DNA from: Tanypteryx hageni | Lineage: Eukaryota > Arthropoda > Insecta > Odonata > Petaluridae | DNA length: 64,000 nucleotides | Assembly: GCA_028673005.1 (NCBI GenBank) | Contig: CM054117.1 | Coordinates: forward strand, 38,495,064 to 38,559,063 | Reading direction: 5' to 3' | Part shown: in pieces, positions 12,271 through 22,555 of the stretch | Layout: each line of letters opens with the position of its first letter | How positions within the stretch are numbered: position 1 is the first letter of the stretch | Notes under the pieces: model-generated | The model's input: the letters and a program-made list of their open reading frames with translations, nothing else | Told to the model about the DNA's origin: nothing | Database searches by the model: none | Made by a program: the position numbers and the translations under genes

Positions 12271-12576
12271 CAGAGGTCTCAAATAAGAAGCTCGTGGAAC
12301 GCATGCGGCCTGACAATTAAAGTAATGTCTCTCTCATAACTTTGACCCTACCGTACGACAACTTGAGCGAGACAAGAATGGAGTGACATATGTTTGAGAA
12401 AGAATATTAAAATGCTATATATTCAGGAATCGAACGATAATTTACCTTTTTATTAAAATACCGTAAAATGGTGTGTTAAAGTTTCAAAAAATATTTAGTT
12501 TCATTAATGTGACAAGCGTCATATATTTCAAAGTTGACTCTTTGGTTATCAAATAATATAAGTTTGAGACATCTTG
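12271..12576. mobile_element. Non-autonomous hAT element (MITE)
   Basis: The left end CAGAGGTCTCAAATAAGAAG and the reverse-complemented right end CAAGATGTCTCAAACTTATA are imperfect inverted repeats of the CAGNGGTCTCAAA type known from hAT elements. The 8 bp before the left end is ATCTAGAT, a perfect version of the palindromic target favoured by many hAT elements. The 8 bp after the right end is TCTAAACT, so the expected duplication is present only in decayed form or the right edge is off by a base. No coding sequence. Confidence 0.65.
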
Positions 12577-13190
12577 TCTAAACTATCTCTAATGCATTGG
12601 CCACATCACAAGACTGAGTAAAAAAAATGTACGAGTGAAAAATGATTCTATGACTTCATCAGAAAGACTTTTAATTTAGGCCAGTTGTGGAGAGTTTCAA
12701 ACAGAATATGTTACTTCTGTTGACTAAAATTTAGCTCAATTAATTGCACTAACTGGTGCATCGCAAATAACAAATTCTGCAGTAAAGTTAAGCAGCATAG
12801 CACTGCATAATTTATTAGGAAACTTTAATTCGCACGACGAGTCTAAAATGAGGCTTCATTTACGTAGTATTTATGTACAAAATATAAATATTGCGATTAA
12901 AAATATTATGACATACTTGTTAATTTTCAACTCCTCATAAACATATTCACATATTTTCGGAATGTGCAAGAGACCTTCGCGAGTGTATTCCAAAACTACC
13001 GAGATATCGTTATTACGATCCAGACTATCTCTAGAGGACCCAGACGTAAGACATCCCGCATTAACCCGCCTCCTTTTTTCATACAAGAGGATTCTCTCTT
13101 TCCCCCAGAGGTCTTAAGACGTTACGAATTAAATCATTTTTATCTGCAATCCTGCTATTCTGCCTCGCCACTCCGTTTCCTTCGCCAGGA
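12577..13190. other. AT-rich intergenic DNA, nothing recognised
   Basis: No supported feature. Confidence 0.4.
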
Positions 13191-13194
13191 AAGA

Positions 13195-13980
13195 ACGGTT
13201 AGAAAGGATACGGGGAGATGAGAAGTAGAGAGGAAGGGAGGGAAGGGGTTGGATCGGGCGAGGAAAGAGGAGTGCACGGGAGTGTGAGGAGGGGATGGAG
13301 GTGGTCGAGAGGTGGGCAAAGGAGAGGAGAGTAGGCGATAAAGAGAGTGGAAAGATGGAGGTCAGGCGAAGGCGAGGGTGCGAAGAAAGAAGAGACCCGA
13401 GTAAACTTGGGCGAGAGACTAAAGTGCATTCGGTAGCGAAAGAAGCAGGCGATGATGATACCTCCTCCCTCCACCTCATTCAATCTACCTCCTCTTATTC
13501 AACGGGGCTCCTCCTTCAACCCATCCACCCAGACATCTCCTCAAAACCCTCCATCCCTTCCTCCGCACAACGCGAGCCCCTTTCTCCTTCGCCAGCCACC
13601 CACTCCTCGCCACGGCACCTCATTTCCCATGATGCACCCCGCTGGCTATTTGGACTGCAGCATCCTGGGGATCTCATATCCGGGGATTGGTGGGACGGGG
13701 CGAGAAGGAGAGGAGGTGGGGTGGTGGAGAATGAGGAAGGCGGAGGTTTGGGAAGGGTGGGCAAAAGAGGTAGGCATCGCCGCAGAAGAAAGGAGACGGA
13801 AGGATATGAGGTGACGATGTTCCAAGACGGAGAGAGAGAGAGAGAAAAGGAGGAAAAGAGGAAGGAACGGCGAGAAGTATGCGGGCTAAGTAATGGATTT
13901 CGCAGAAAAAGAGCGATGAAGAGAGAGAGGAGGGCAGATGCGAAGAGACGAAGGACGGAGAAGAGAGAACGTACTTAAAG
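13195..13980. repeat. GA/CT-rich low-complexity block
   Basis: Purine-rich on the + strand at 13195-13420 and 13690-13980, pyrimidine-rich at 13455-13620. The block is open in several frames at once, including a 227-codon frame at 13295-13978, because the biased composition avoids stop codons. The predicted peptides are Arg/Glu/Gly- or Ser/Pro-rich with no domain. Confidence 0.7.
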
Positions 13981-14691
13981 AAAGATGATTCCGAAGGTGC
14001 GCGTCTCCTGTTGACGTCATCATATGCGTTGCCTGCACCCAAGAAGCGAACCACTTGACACTGTATCCAAAATCGCGATGGAATGGCGTTAAACAGACTG
14101 GCAACTGTGATTGCCCAACCTGCGAAGCGTTTTAAACGCACCTAAGTGAACATCGGCAGTTTATTATGTTGTGGAAATTAAACCTAATGCTTCACTGTTG
14201 CGAATTTGGTCAAATTATAATGAAATAGCTCGGTAAGTACAAGTTTACTTTTACACTCGCTTATATAAATAACATTTGAAATATTTACTAAGAGTCATTA
14301 AATCGTAAACAAATGCTTAACAAAGAAACTGATTAGATATTTAACCGTTTAACGATGTTTCAATTTTATTACGCACACACATTAGTTTGGATAAAACTAT
14401 AAATAGGCACTTTGATTTTATAAATAATAAATTATCTGCTGTAGAATAAATGGCGAATAAATAAAAAGTTTATAAATCATAATTATAACAAGCAGTCCAA
14501 GTACCATTATATAAAAAACAATACACTATGCGATAATAATTTTCCTTTAAATTTGGCTAAAATAATAATTTCCTACTGTAAAAATTTTAATAATAAAATT
14601 TGTTCAACAATTTTGAGTAATTAAAATTAAATTCAACAAAACAACGACTTTCCTTGATGGATTTTTAGTGCCTTTCGTCAATGCTGAAAAG
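13981..14691. other. Intergenic DNA with a CRE-like site, then AT-rich
   Basis: 13981-14140 is GC-balanced and contains the palindrome TGACGTCA at 14012-14019, a CREB/ATF-type site. One such site is weak evidence of regulation. The rest is very AT-rich with no feature. Confidence 0.35.
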
Positions 14692-14774
14692 CACTATTAT
14701 CTTCTTGATGTCCATCCGTCCGTACGCATATATCAGGGAAAATCTCACTGAACCGATTTCAACCAAATTTGATA
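14692..14774 (+). repeat. Left part of a degenerate tandem repeat, split by the Tigger insertion
   Basis: The phrase GAACCGATTTCAACCAAATT ends at 14769, two bases before the target TA of the Tigger element. The same phrase recurs at about 17772-17792, followed by a sequence matching the one that resumes at 17646, so this is the other half of the same repeat unit. Confidence 0.75.
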
Positions 14775-17645
14775 CAGTAAAACCTGTCTTAGTTTATATG
14801 ATTGGGACCAAACTCGGCTATAAGGTATTGGAGGTTATAAGCTAAGGCAGTTCATACTATAACTAGAGTGAATGTCTGTTGAAGTGCATTGGGAAACTTG
14901 GAAACAAATCTTATGGTCCATATTTATGGAGTAAGACCAAGTTTCAAATTGGTCAAAAAAGAGTATTGTGATATAAAAGTAATAGTTAATAAAATTCATC
15001 TTAAAATATGATTACACGTTGCATTTAGCATTTCCCTTGAAACAACAATAGGAGCTAAAATTTTGACAATGATACGTTGGTCAAGGCAATTATCGTTAAA
15101 ATGGCAAAGCTCTCTCCAAAATATACGATTTAAACATTTAGGAACGGGAGGGTTAGACACATAAAAATACAGAATTAGGCTTTTATATAGTAATATAATT
15201 ATTTTTTAATAGTGTGTAGCGCATACATAATTCAAAATCACGTGGGAGGGCGCACAAAAAAGTTCAGTAGGAACTTCTGCTTAACGGAGGAGGTTAACTT
15301 GACAGAGGCCTTAGTCTTAATGGTCCTTAAAGCCATCATTAGCTTCTGAGCTTCGCTTTTCTCCACATCTACCTGAAGACACCAGTCTTCAAGCAACTTA
15401 GCAGCCTCCAGTGCAGCTTGGGCAGAGACAGGGGGAGGAGATGCCGCCTCTGCAAGATCCATTTCCTCTTTCTCCTCAAGAACCTCCATAGCAATGTTCT
15501 CGTCCGTGGGCATTGCTATAACCTCCCTTTCCTGGGGAGGATTAAGGATGTAGCAGAGAACTTGAATTTACTCCTCGATCTTGGTGACACATTGTTCCAG
15601 CTCAGCTTCTGCTTCTCCCTCCCCAGCCCCATTACCTTCACTCTTGATCTTGCATTGGAGGAAGCAGCTACAGATGGTGCTGGGGGTGAGGTCATCAGAC
15701 CAAGCCTGCACTAGCAGCTTGATGGCTTGGAGGATATTGAGTTTATTCGGTTCTGCAGTATACCTCAGCTCATCCAACAGGTGCTGGTTGAAGTGTCACC
15801 TGTAGTGAGCCTTGAGGGCTCTTATTATTCCAGCATTGCACGGCTGAAGCTTGGGAGTGGTGTTGGATGGCAAGAAGACAAGCAAAATGTGCTTGGGCTT
15901 ACCAGCATTCACCTTATGAGCCAGAAAATAGTCGATGAGAAGGAGTACCTGGCAGCCTCTCATTTGATGGTCAAACCAATGCAGCTATTGGATAAACATT
16001 GCACCAGTCATCCAAGCTTTGCCATTCGACACCCAATAGGCTTCTGGTGATGCATTTGAAGCACCTGAGATTCCAGTACTTGCCAACCACCCATAAAGGC
16101 AGCTTCTGTGATCCATCGCCATTGGCACAGACTGTTGCCGTGAGTCTTTCCTTTTCTTGCTTATGGCCTTCGAGAACCTTTTTGGCAAGTGAGTGATCAG
16201 CCTGCATCCTGAAAAAGAGACTGGTCTTATCCATGTTGTAGATGTCTGGCCAGTTGTACTGATCGAGAACTTCCCTGAGCTTAGGGAGCTCCTCTTTGAC
16301 AAGGTCCATATCAACACCTCCACTCTCACCAAAGCGCAGGAAGGATTTGATGCTGTAGTACTGCTTGAATGTCTCAAGTCACCCATTGGACCAGTCCTTG
16401 AACTCAAACTTTGAGGCATCCTCATTACGATGAAGCAGCTTAATGAATGCTGCAGCTTTCTCATTGATAAGTTCTCCAGAGATAATTCACGCACTTTTGA
16501 TGCAGGAGGAACCACTCATAAAGAACTTCTTCAAACTTAGGTCACTTCAGTGCCCTGTAGCGCTTAGCTAGGAGATTTACAACCTGGGTCACAAGGAGTT
16601 CGTTGCTGCATTTGAGTGTAAAGGAGACAGTGGCCTGAGTAGTCTTGATGCCATAAGTTACCTCGAGCCAAGTGACAAGGGCCTTCTGTGAGATACTGGG
16701 TTCGTCCTTCTTCTGGCAAAGAGCCTTGCGCTGCTCATCTGTCATGACTTAATACTTGAGCTTGGAGGAGGTGGTTCGTGCGGCAGACATGGTGAAGAGT
16801 TTACAGGAGGAGGGATGAATGTTAGAAATTGCAGTTGAAACAAGGGAAAACTGACAGCCCCTTAATCCACAGATGCAGTAATGTAAGGTACGAGCGTCTC
16901 TCTACATGTCAAAAACGACACATTTCTGAATTGTTTCTCACTAAGCGATACGTGCAGTACCAAATTGAAACAGACACTGCCATGTCGTTTTAGGCATCCT
17001 CTCTCTCTTCTTCCTTCTCTCTCCCGGCGTGCAAATGCCACATTGGAAGGATAGAGTGTTGAATGATTTTTTCATGACTTACACAATGAGACCTTTCCGA
17101 GAGTTATCTGGCTACACTAAAGGATCGAAATGAATCTCACGAGATCACATTGTAATGACGGAGGAAGCGATAGTGTTCTGGTAGTCCAATTCGAAAGAAC
17201 CAGGGAATTGGACTTCGACAGGAGTTTTCACGACTGACGAGCGAGGTGCTTCCCGAGTTTTATGGAACATCTGGTCAAGGGATTTAAAAGGAGAGTGGAG
17301 ATAATAGTGAAGCAGCTTGCTTTTCAAAGCTTATCTCACAGTAGCCTATTGTTTTGCTGAGGAATGTTGTACACAATGACTCATGGAATCGAGAGCCACC
17401 ACTGGGTAAGTATCGGATTAGGATAAGTGAGAAATGAGGAGCCAGAAGCATTCTCACGCGCCTACATTTGGAGTAGATATTCAGCTGATAAAGGTTAATA
17501 TAGAATATGCAGTGATGCCAACCTTATAAGGTTAAGCTAACAGAGGTTATAAGCTATGGCCATGTGGCCCAAGTTGGTGCTGGACGATTATATAAGTTAA
17601 GGGAGTTATAACCTATGGCAGTATAAGCTATCAGAGGTTTTACTG
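14775..17645 (-). mobile_element. Complete Tigger (pogo-type) DNA transposon, 2.87 kb
   Basis: The ends are CAGTAAAACCT at 14775-14785 and its exact inverse AGGTTTTACTG at 17635-17645. TA flanks the element at 14773-14774 and 17646-17647. Internal end sequences share diverged motifs of the type GGTTATAAGCTA in both termini. The element carries a broken DDE_1 transposase on the minus strand. It inserted into a unit of the tandem repeat: removing it and one TA restores a unit that aligns with the next one. Confidence 0.95.
15238..16790 (-). pseudogene. Tigger/CENP-B-like transposase pseudogene
   Basis: A start codon at 16790 gives MSAARTTSSKLKY, then an in-frame TAA, then VMTDEQRKALCQKKDEPSIS, the CENP-B-type N-terminal helix-turn-helix. 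Further on come AKRYRALK, FLRFGESGG, the first catalytic Asp in NMDKTSLFFR, then FLPSNTTPKLQP and GIIRALKAHYR of the DDE_1 domain. The stretch that normally holds the second Asp (DN..AH) is missing between KHILL and VFLPSNTT, an apparent internal deletion of about 18 codons. The third position reads QPCNAGI where QPCDQGI is usual. At least three frame changes follow the N-terminus. The acidic C-terminal tail ends FFVRPPT at 15238. The element is therefore dead twice over in its catalytic triad. Confidence 0.9.
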
Positions 17646-18340
17646 TATGTACATAGAATCTTCACATAAATAAATTACCAAAATGATATATTTGGACAGA
17701 GTCGACGGAGCAGGGGTGCCACAATTGCAAAATAAAACTTTTCGGTAATTATGCTTTTGGAAGGAATTGGTAGAACCGATTTCAACCAAATTTGTTACAT
17801 AGAATACTCACATAAATTAATTACCAAAATAACATGTTTGGACAGAATCGACTAAGTACGAGTCCCATAATTGCAAAGTTAAACCTATTTGAAATTTGAA
17901 AGGAATTGGCAAAATCGATTTCAACGAAATTTTGTATTACGTAGGCGTGCAACACAAAATAACAAAATCAAGAGTTTTTTATAGACAGAAAGCAGGGCTA
18001 CAACAATACAAGGAATAAAAAATTCCTTTTACACGTATTTGTGTTGAACTGACCGCATCAATTTTAATCAAATTAATATATATAATATGTGTGTGTGGGG
18101 TGCGGATAAAGGAGACGAGAGAACTTAGGTCGGATAAATTTTATTATCCTTCAATACACTAAGCACACTGGTAAACTTCCGTCGTACACACACCGTCCAT
18201 TCTGCTACTCAGCTACAATCACGTCGTTGTCCCACTTTCACTCGCGCCAACCTCTCGCCATCTTGCCATCACCCAACTCTCTCACTCCCAGCATCCACTC
18301 TGAACAAGCGACGATCACCACCCGTACACCATCTCAGTCC

Positions 18341-18402
<62 letters not shown>

Positions 18403-18940
18403 AAAATATATAAGCGTATTTAAACCTAATCAGCCAAACAGGGGTGTCACAATTACAAATTAAACTTAATCAGTAATTAAAGATTTGGACGGATTTGGCT
18501 GAACGGATTTCTATTAAATTTTATGTATAAGATTTGTACAACATACCATAATAAAATCAAGATGTTTATAGCGGAGCTTAAAAGCAGGGCTACCACAATA
18601 AAAGGTAAATAAATATTTACACATATTTCCAGAGAACTTTCCGCATGGATTTTAATCCGTTATGGTATATTTCATCTTCATATAAATAACCAAAATAGTA
18701 TACTACAACTGGGTCGACAAAACAGGGCTACGACAATATCAAAGTTAGAATTTTTCTGTAACTATGAATTTGGAAGGTATTTGCTGAACCGATATCTAAG
18801 AAATGCTGTGTTTGGCGAGTTTAGAATGATGCTATTTTCTGATTTCAAAGCAAATAAATTAGTATACGATTATACTACGGCGAATTTGACGAAAAGAACT
18901 TCTGTACCACGGGAAACCCGTGTACATCCCTACTTGTTAT
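17646..18940 (+). repeat. Degenerate tandem repeat array
   Basis: Successive diverged units share, in order, GAACCGATTTCAACCAAATT, TACATAGAAT..TCACATAAAT, TTACCAAAAT, TTGGACAGA.TCGAC, AGGGGTGCCACAATTGCAAA and TTTGGAAGGAATTGG. Clear units begin near 17648 and 17772; worse-preserved ones appear at about 17920, 18490 and 18790. The array ends around GGGAAACCCGTGTACATCCC at 18911-18930, a sequence type seen at the edges of dispersed repeats in arthropods. An (AT)n tract interrupts it. Confidence 0.7.
18344..18398. repeat. (AT)n microsatellite
   Basis: Uninterrupted AT dinucleotides for about 55 bp inside the degenerate repeat array. Confidence 0.95.
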
Positions 18941-19069
18941 ATTTATCGACTCGAGAATGAAAATTTTGTGTTATTACAAAATTAAAATGTATAAATGTAA
19001 AAAAAAAAACAAAATAAAGACATGTTTTTAAATGAGGAATCCATTTTAGTTTTCATTTATCTATATAAA

Positions 19070-19270
19070 ATCCAGGCGTGACTCTGTTTGTTAGTGAACT
19101 CCTACAATATTTAACGTCGAATATTAGCGTTCAAAACAAATTTGCATATGCATTTGATGCCTCTTCAACCATCGACGGTATGAAAATAAATTTTTATTCT
19201 CGTAGGGGTTTTTATGTTCAATTCCCGTGTTTCTATGATGATATGAGTAATTTTTAAATGCAAGGCAAAA
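19070..19270 (+). repeat. Diverged copy of the repeat at 36955-37880
   Basis: ATCGACGGTATGAAAATAAA, then TTCTCGTAGG, then GTTCAATTCCCGTGT, then GAGTAATTTTTAAATGCAA correspond in order to 37768-37860 and to the reverse complement of 36965-37075. Only this one arm is seen here. Confidence 0.55.
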
Positions 19271-19274
19271 ATGC

Positions 19275-19445
19275 AAAGTACTCACTAATGCAGTGGAAAA
19301 AAAGCTCCTGGAATCAAACTTGAGACCTTGGAATCGGATGCAAACGTAGCTCCCAACCTTCCACTGGATGAAAGTGGATTCCATGTAAAATTTGCATCCA
19401 CTGGCCCTTGCGGTGTCAAAATGCACAGAGAACAAACAAGACAAA
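19275..19445 (-). repeat. Possible tRNA-derived SINE fragment
   Basis: On the minus strand, AGTGGAAGGTTGGGAGC (A-box-like position) is followed about 40 bp later by GGTCTCAAGTTTGATTCCAGG-type sequence resembling a box B (GGTTYGATTCC). The spacing fits a tRNA-like head. No target duplication was found. Confidence 0.35.
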
Positions 19446-20292
19446 CTTTATTCTTTATGTTAGATAAAAAGGGGCGTGTTTTTAAAGCTGTTAAATATGA
19501 TTTTCGTCTAAATAATCTATACAATGAAATATAGCCTTAACCAGTAAGATTAAATTCAACACTTAGGAGAATTATCATTTTTTAATTCGAGTAAAATGGA
19601 TTAATTTTTATAAGACACATTTCAGCATACTAGTTTATCCTATTTTACAAAAAATAAGAAGAAAATTAAAAATAACATAGACTTGTAGATTGTTTCGTCA
19701 TTTGGCAAAAATTTTAAAATGCAGAATTAACAATTAGATTTTGTATCACCTGTTACTCTAATATTGGTATATTTGCTTACATTGAACGAAGTCAGACAAA
19801 TTTTTAAAAGTATTTAGGAGACTCTTTACCACCAAAAACGAATATTTCTGTTTTTGAAGCGTTTTAACTTTTCTATCCAGTTTTTCATATTTAATTTAAA
19901 TCGTAAAATAAAATATTTAATCATCTATCTATGGAAGGATTGTCCTTTATATATAGGATATAATTTTTATGTAAGATCTGACGCCCTTTTTGAGTAGGTA
20001 ATGCCTAATCAGAAATGCGTAAAGAACACATTAAGTTATCTAGCATCTCAACAATATCGACCTTGTAACACCGCCACGAAAATGATCCGAGGTTTAGAAC
20101 AAAAATAATAACACTGGAGAACCTTCCGTCACGTAGCTCCTAATTTATACCAAGCCCCATTAAAAAATTTGAAGCGTTTTGTAGTAGCACCAAACAAGGT
20201 GTTAACCGGCAAACATAGTTCGCTGCATCTCGAGTGGAAGGAAGCTGCTCACCGAGCATAGCAACCAGGAGAGTACGCAAAGAGATACGTTC
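19446..20292. other. AT-rich intergenic DNA leading up to the hAT array
   Basis: Nothing recognised. Its last bases, CGTTC before CTCTAAAG, are the left flank of the original insertion site. Confidence 0.45.
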
Positions 20293-20300
20293 CTCTAAAG

Positions 20301-20641
20301 CAGGGGTCGGCAACCTACGGCCCGCGGGCCACGTGCGGCCCTCAAGAACGCTTTATGCGGCCCGCAAAGCTGTAATGAAAAAATGATCAGGAAAATTTCT
20401 CATGGGCAATTTTATATTTTTAGAGTAAAATTATGGTCCCAAAGTCTTTTCGGGTGAAGTTTTAACGCTAGTAAATTATGTAAACTGGATTTAGTTCAAA
20501 TGAAATCTCAGAATCTCTAGAAAACTTCTGATTTTTTTACTCATCCGGCCCGCCGAGGCATTCTTGACTCCTAATGCGGCCCTCCGAAGCATTCACAACT
20601 GCAAATGTGGCCCGTCATGCAGAAAAGGTTGCCGACCCCTG
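20301..20641. mobile_element. hAT MITE 1 of the chain
   Basis: 341 bp. Ends are CAGGGGTCGGCAACC and its exact inverse GGTTGCCGACCCCTG, followed internally by CGGCCCGCGGGCC-type subterminal sequence, as in Charlie-like hAT elements. 8-bp duplications CTCTAAAG flank both sides. No coding sequence. Confidence 0.95.
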
Positions 20642-20649
20642 CTCTAAAG

Positions 20650-22547
20650 CATAGGTGTCAAGATATGGAAGCTCATGTAGCCTTATAGTGCCCAGAAAAA
20701 ATATTGAGTGGCCGCACGGGTAGGGGGAGGATGGGAGGAATTTGGAAGGGATTTGTTTGCTAAAACAATTATTAATTTTTCTGTTATTTTTTATATTGCA
20801 TATTTCTTTCAAGTTTTTTTCAAAGTATTTTTAATTAATTTAATTCAAATGACAAATTTTTATTTTCTTTTTTATAATACATATTTCTTTGATAAATTTT
20901 AATTTTTTACAAAGCATTTTAAATTTATTTAATTCAAAAGATCATCAATTGGTAAATCCTTTACTTTTTGGGGATGATAATCTGAGCTGAGGGGTCAGAT
21001 TTTCATCGGTAAAATTATACCTGTATCGATTTTTTGTGGAAAAGTTGTTGGGTGAAAATTTGTTCGCAAAGGTAAGTACTTCCAAAAAGTGAAGTAATTT
21101 TTAAGGCATGGTCTCTGAGACCTGACTATATTTCTTGTGTAATATAAATGTTATGAAAATTTTCTGGCTTTTCTTCAATATCAGATTGCATTTCAATAAG
21201 CTCAAGCTGGAGGCGATCTGGTGCAGAATTATAGTCCATAATAAATTGGCTTGATAAGATTTAAATTTCATTTTTTATTTTTAGAAGTACTGAAAAGCGT
21301 TCTTTGAACTCTTGAATTAAAATATCGATATCCAGTGCAAATCCTTTAGTATCCTTCTCGGTTAATGTGATGGACTTTATAGATTCAAAATGATCATATT
21401 TGTTTTACGTTAGCTGATTTTGAAACAAATTTAACTTCCCAATAAATGCATTGATCAAACGATACATTTCAGATATTTTGGTCTTTTCCCTGCAGTAGCT
21501 GCTCATTGAAATTATTGATATGGAACATTATATCAACAAAAAATGCAAGATCCAAGAGAAAAATTTCTTCTCGTAGTTCGAAAAATCTTTTCACTGCTTG
21601 GCACGTTAGCACTAAGAAATACATATTTAAAGTGTTATCTGTGCCTTATATCTCTTTAACTTATTATCTGCGGCTCTCAGACGTCTTCTGGCTATCGAAT
21701 TTACGAAGAATTTTGTATGCGGTTCCAAGAGTATCAGTTTGGCCACGCCTGATCAATGGAAAGTTTACCTTTGTTTAGGAATCAGTGGGTATGGCAAAGC
21801 AACCGACGTCCCTGTAGAATTTATGTAATTTAACACTATGGCTTTTCCAACCCTGTGACGTAATTGATTTTTAAAAACTTTTTAATTTCCACGAGCAACA
21901 TATCATAACATCGTGGGGCGATTGAAGCAAACAAAGAAATTTTGGAAGGGTAAGTAAGAAAAAAGGAGGGGAGAGGAAGGAGATGGAAATGGAAGAGCAG
22001 TGGTTGGATGACCGTTGAGAGATAATGAATACAAAAAGGGGAAGGAGTGAGTTAAAGATGGCATAACTGAAAGACTAAAATCCCCTTATGAAGTGTTTTC
22101 ACTTATTGGGTCGCAACCTTAAACTGTTTGCCTCTTGAGACGCTCCGCTACATTGCCCTAAATCCGTGTGAGAAAATTCTCTTTCAGTGGGGTTTGAAAT
22201 GTTTTGAGGCAGTATCAAGTAGCGCTGGCAGAACGATAGGTGACTCATCACCATCCTGGGATCAATAAATAACAAGCGAGGAAAGAACTGCCAAACAAGT
22301 CCCAAAAAGAAGGCGTATTTTCCGAAAACACATTCACCCTTACCAAAAAATTAAGAACTAAGAAACTTTAATTGGCTAAAACAATATATATATATATATT
22401 TAAGCATCAAATAAATTTATGACAATCGAAAATATTTTGAAATTTCTTCTCTCGAAAGTACATTAAAAATTAAAATCATTCAGTGGGCCGCACGAAATCG
22501 TGAAAGTGGCGGCATGCGGCCCGCTGGCCACAGTTTGAACACCCATG
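20650..22547 (-). mobile_element. hAT element 2 of the chain, with decayed transposase
   Basis: 1898 bp. The left end CATAGGTGTCAAGATATGG pairs with the reverse-complemented right end CATGGGTGTTCAAACTGTGG, and both subterminal regions carry GGCCGC-rich sequence. CTCTAAAG flanks both sides. A damaged hAT transposase is read on the minus strand. A GA-rich patch lies near 21955-22000. Confidence 0.88.
21170..21600 (-). pseudogene. hAT transposase remnant (GTF2IRD2/ZBED-like)
   Basis: On the minus strand from about 21593 the reading is RFFELREEIFLLDLAFFVD then IMFHINNFNEQLLQGKD, the segment after the RW motif found in GTF2IRD2-like hAT transposases (FLxDxxxHLNxLNxxLQGK). After a frame change come KISEMYRLINAFIGKLNLF and, past a stop, TLTEKDTKGFALDIDIL and QEFKERFSVLLKIKNE. 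The N-terminal zinc finger, catalytic residues and C-terminal dimerisation domain are not recognisable in the rest of the element. The same segment is better preserved in the next element (24273-24400), from which this one is clearly distinct. Confidence 0.8.
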
Positions 22548-22555
22548 CTCTAAAG

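Noticed and set aside
13295..13978. 227-codon frame, the longest in the window
   Set aside because: It lies in a GA/CT-rich block that is open in several frames on both strands; the peptide is low-complexity with no domain.
14012..14019. CREB/ATF palindrome as a promoter
   Set aside because: A single 8-bp site without a nearby gene or start-site signal is expected by chance at this scale.
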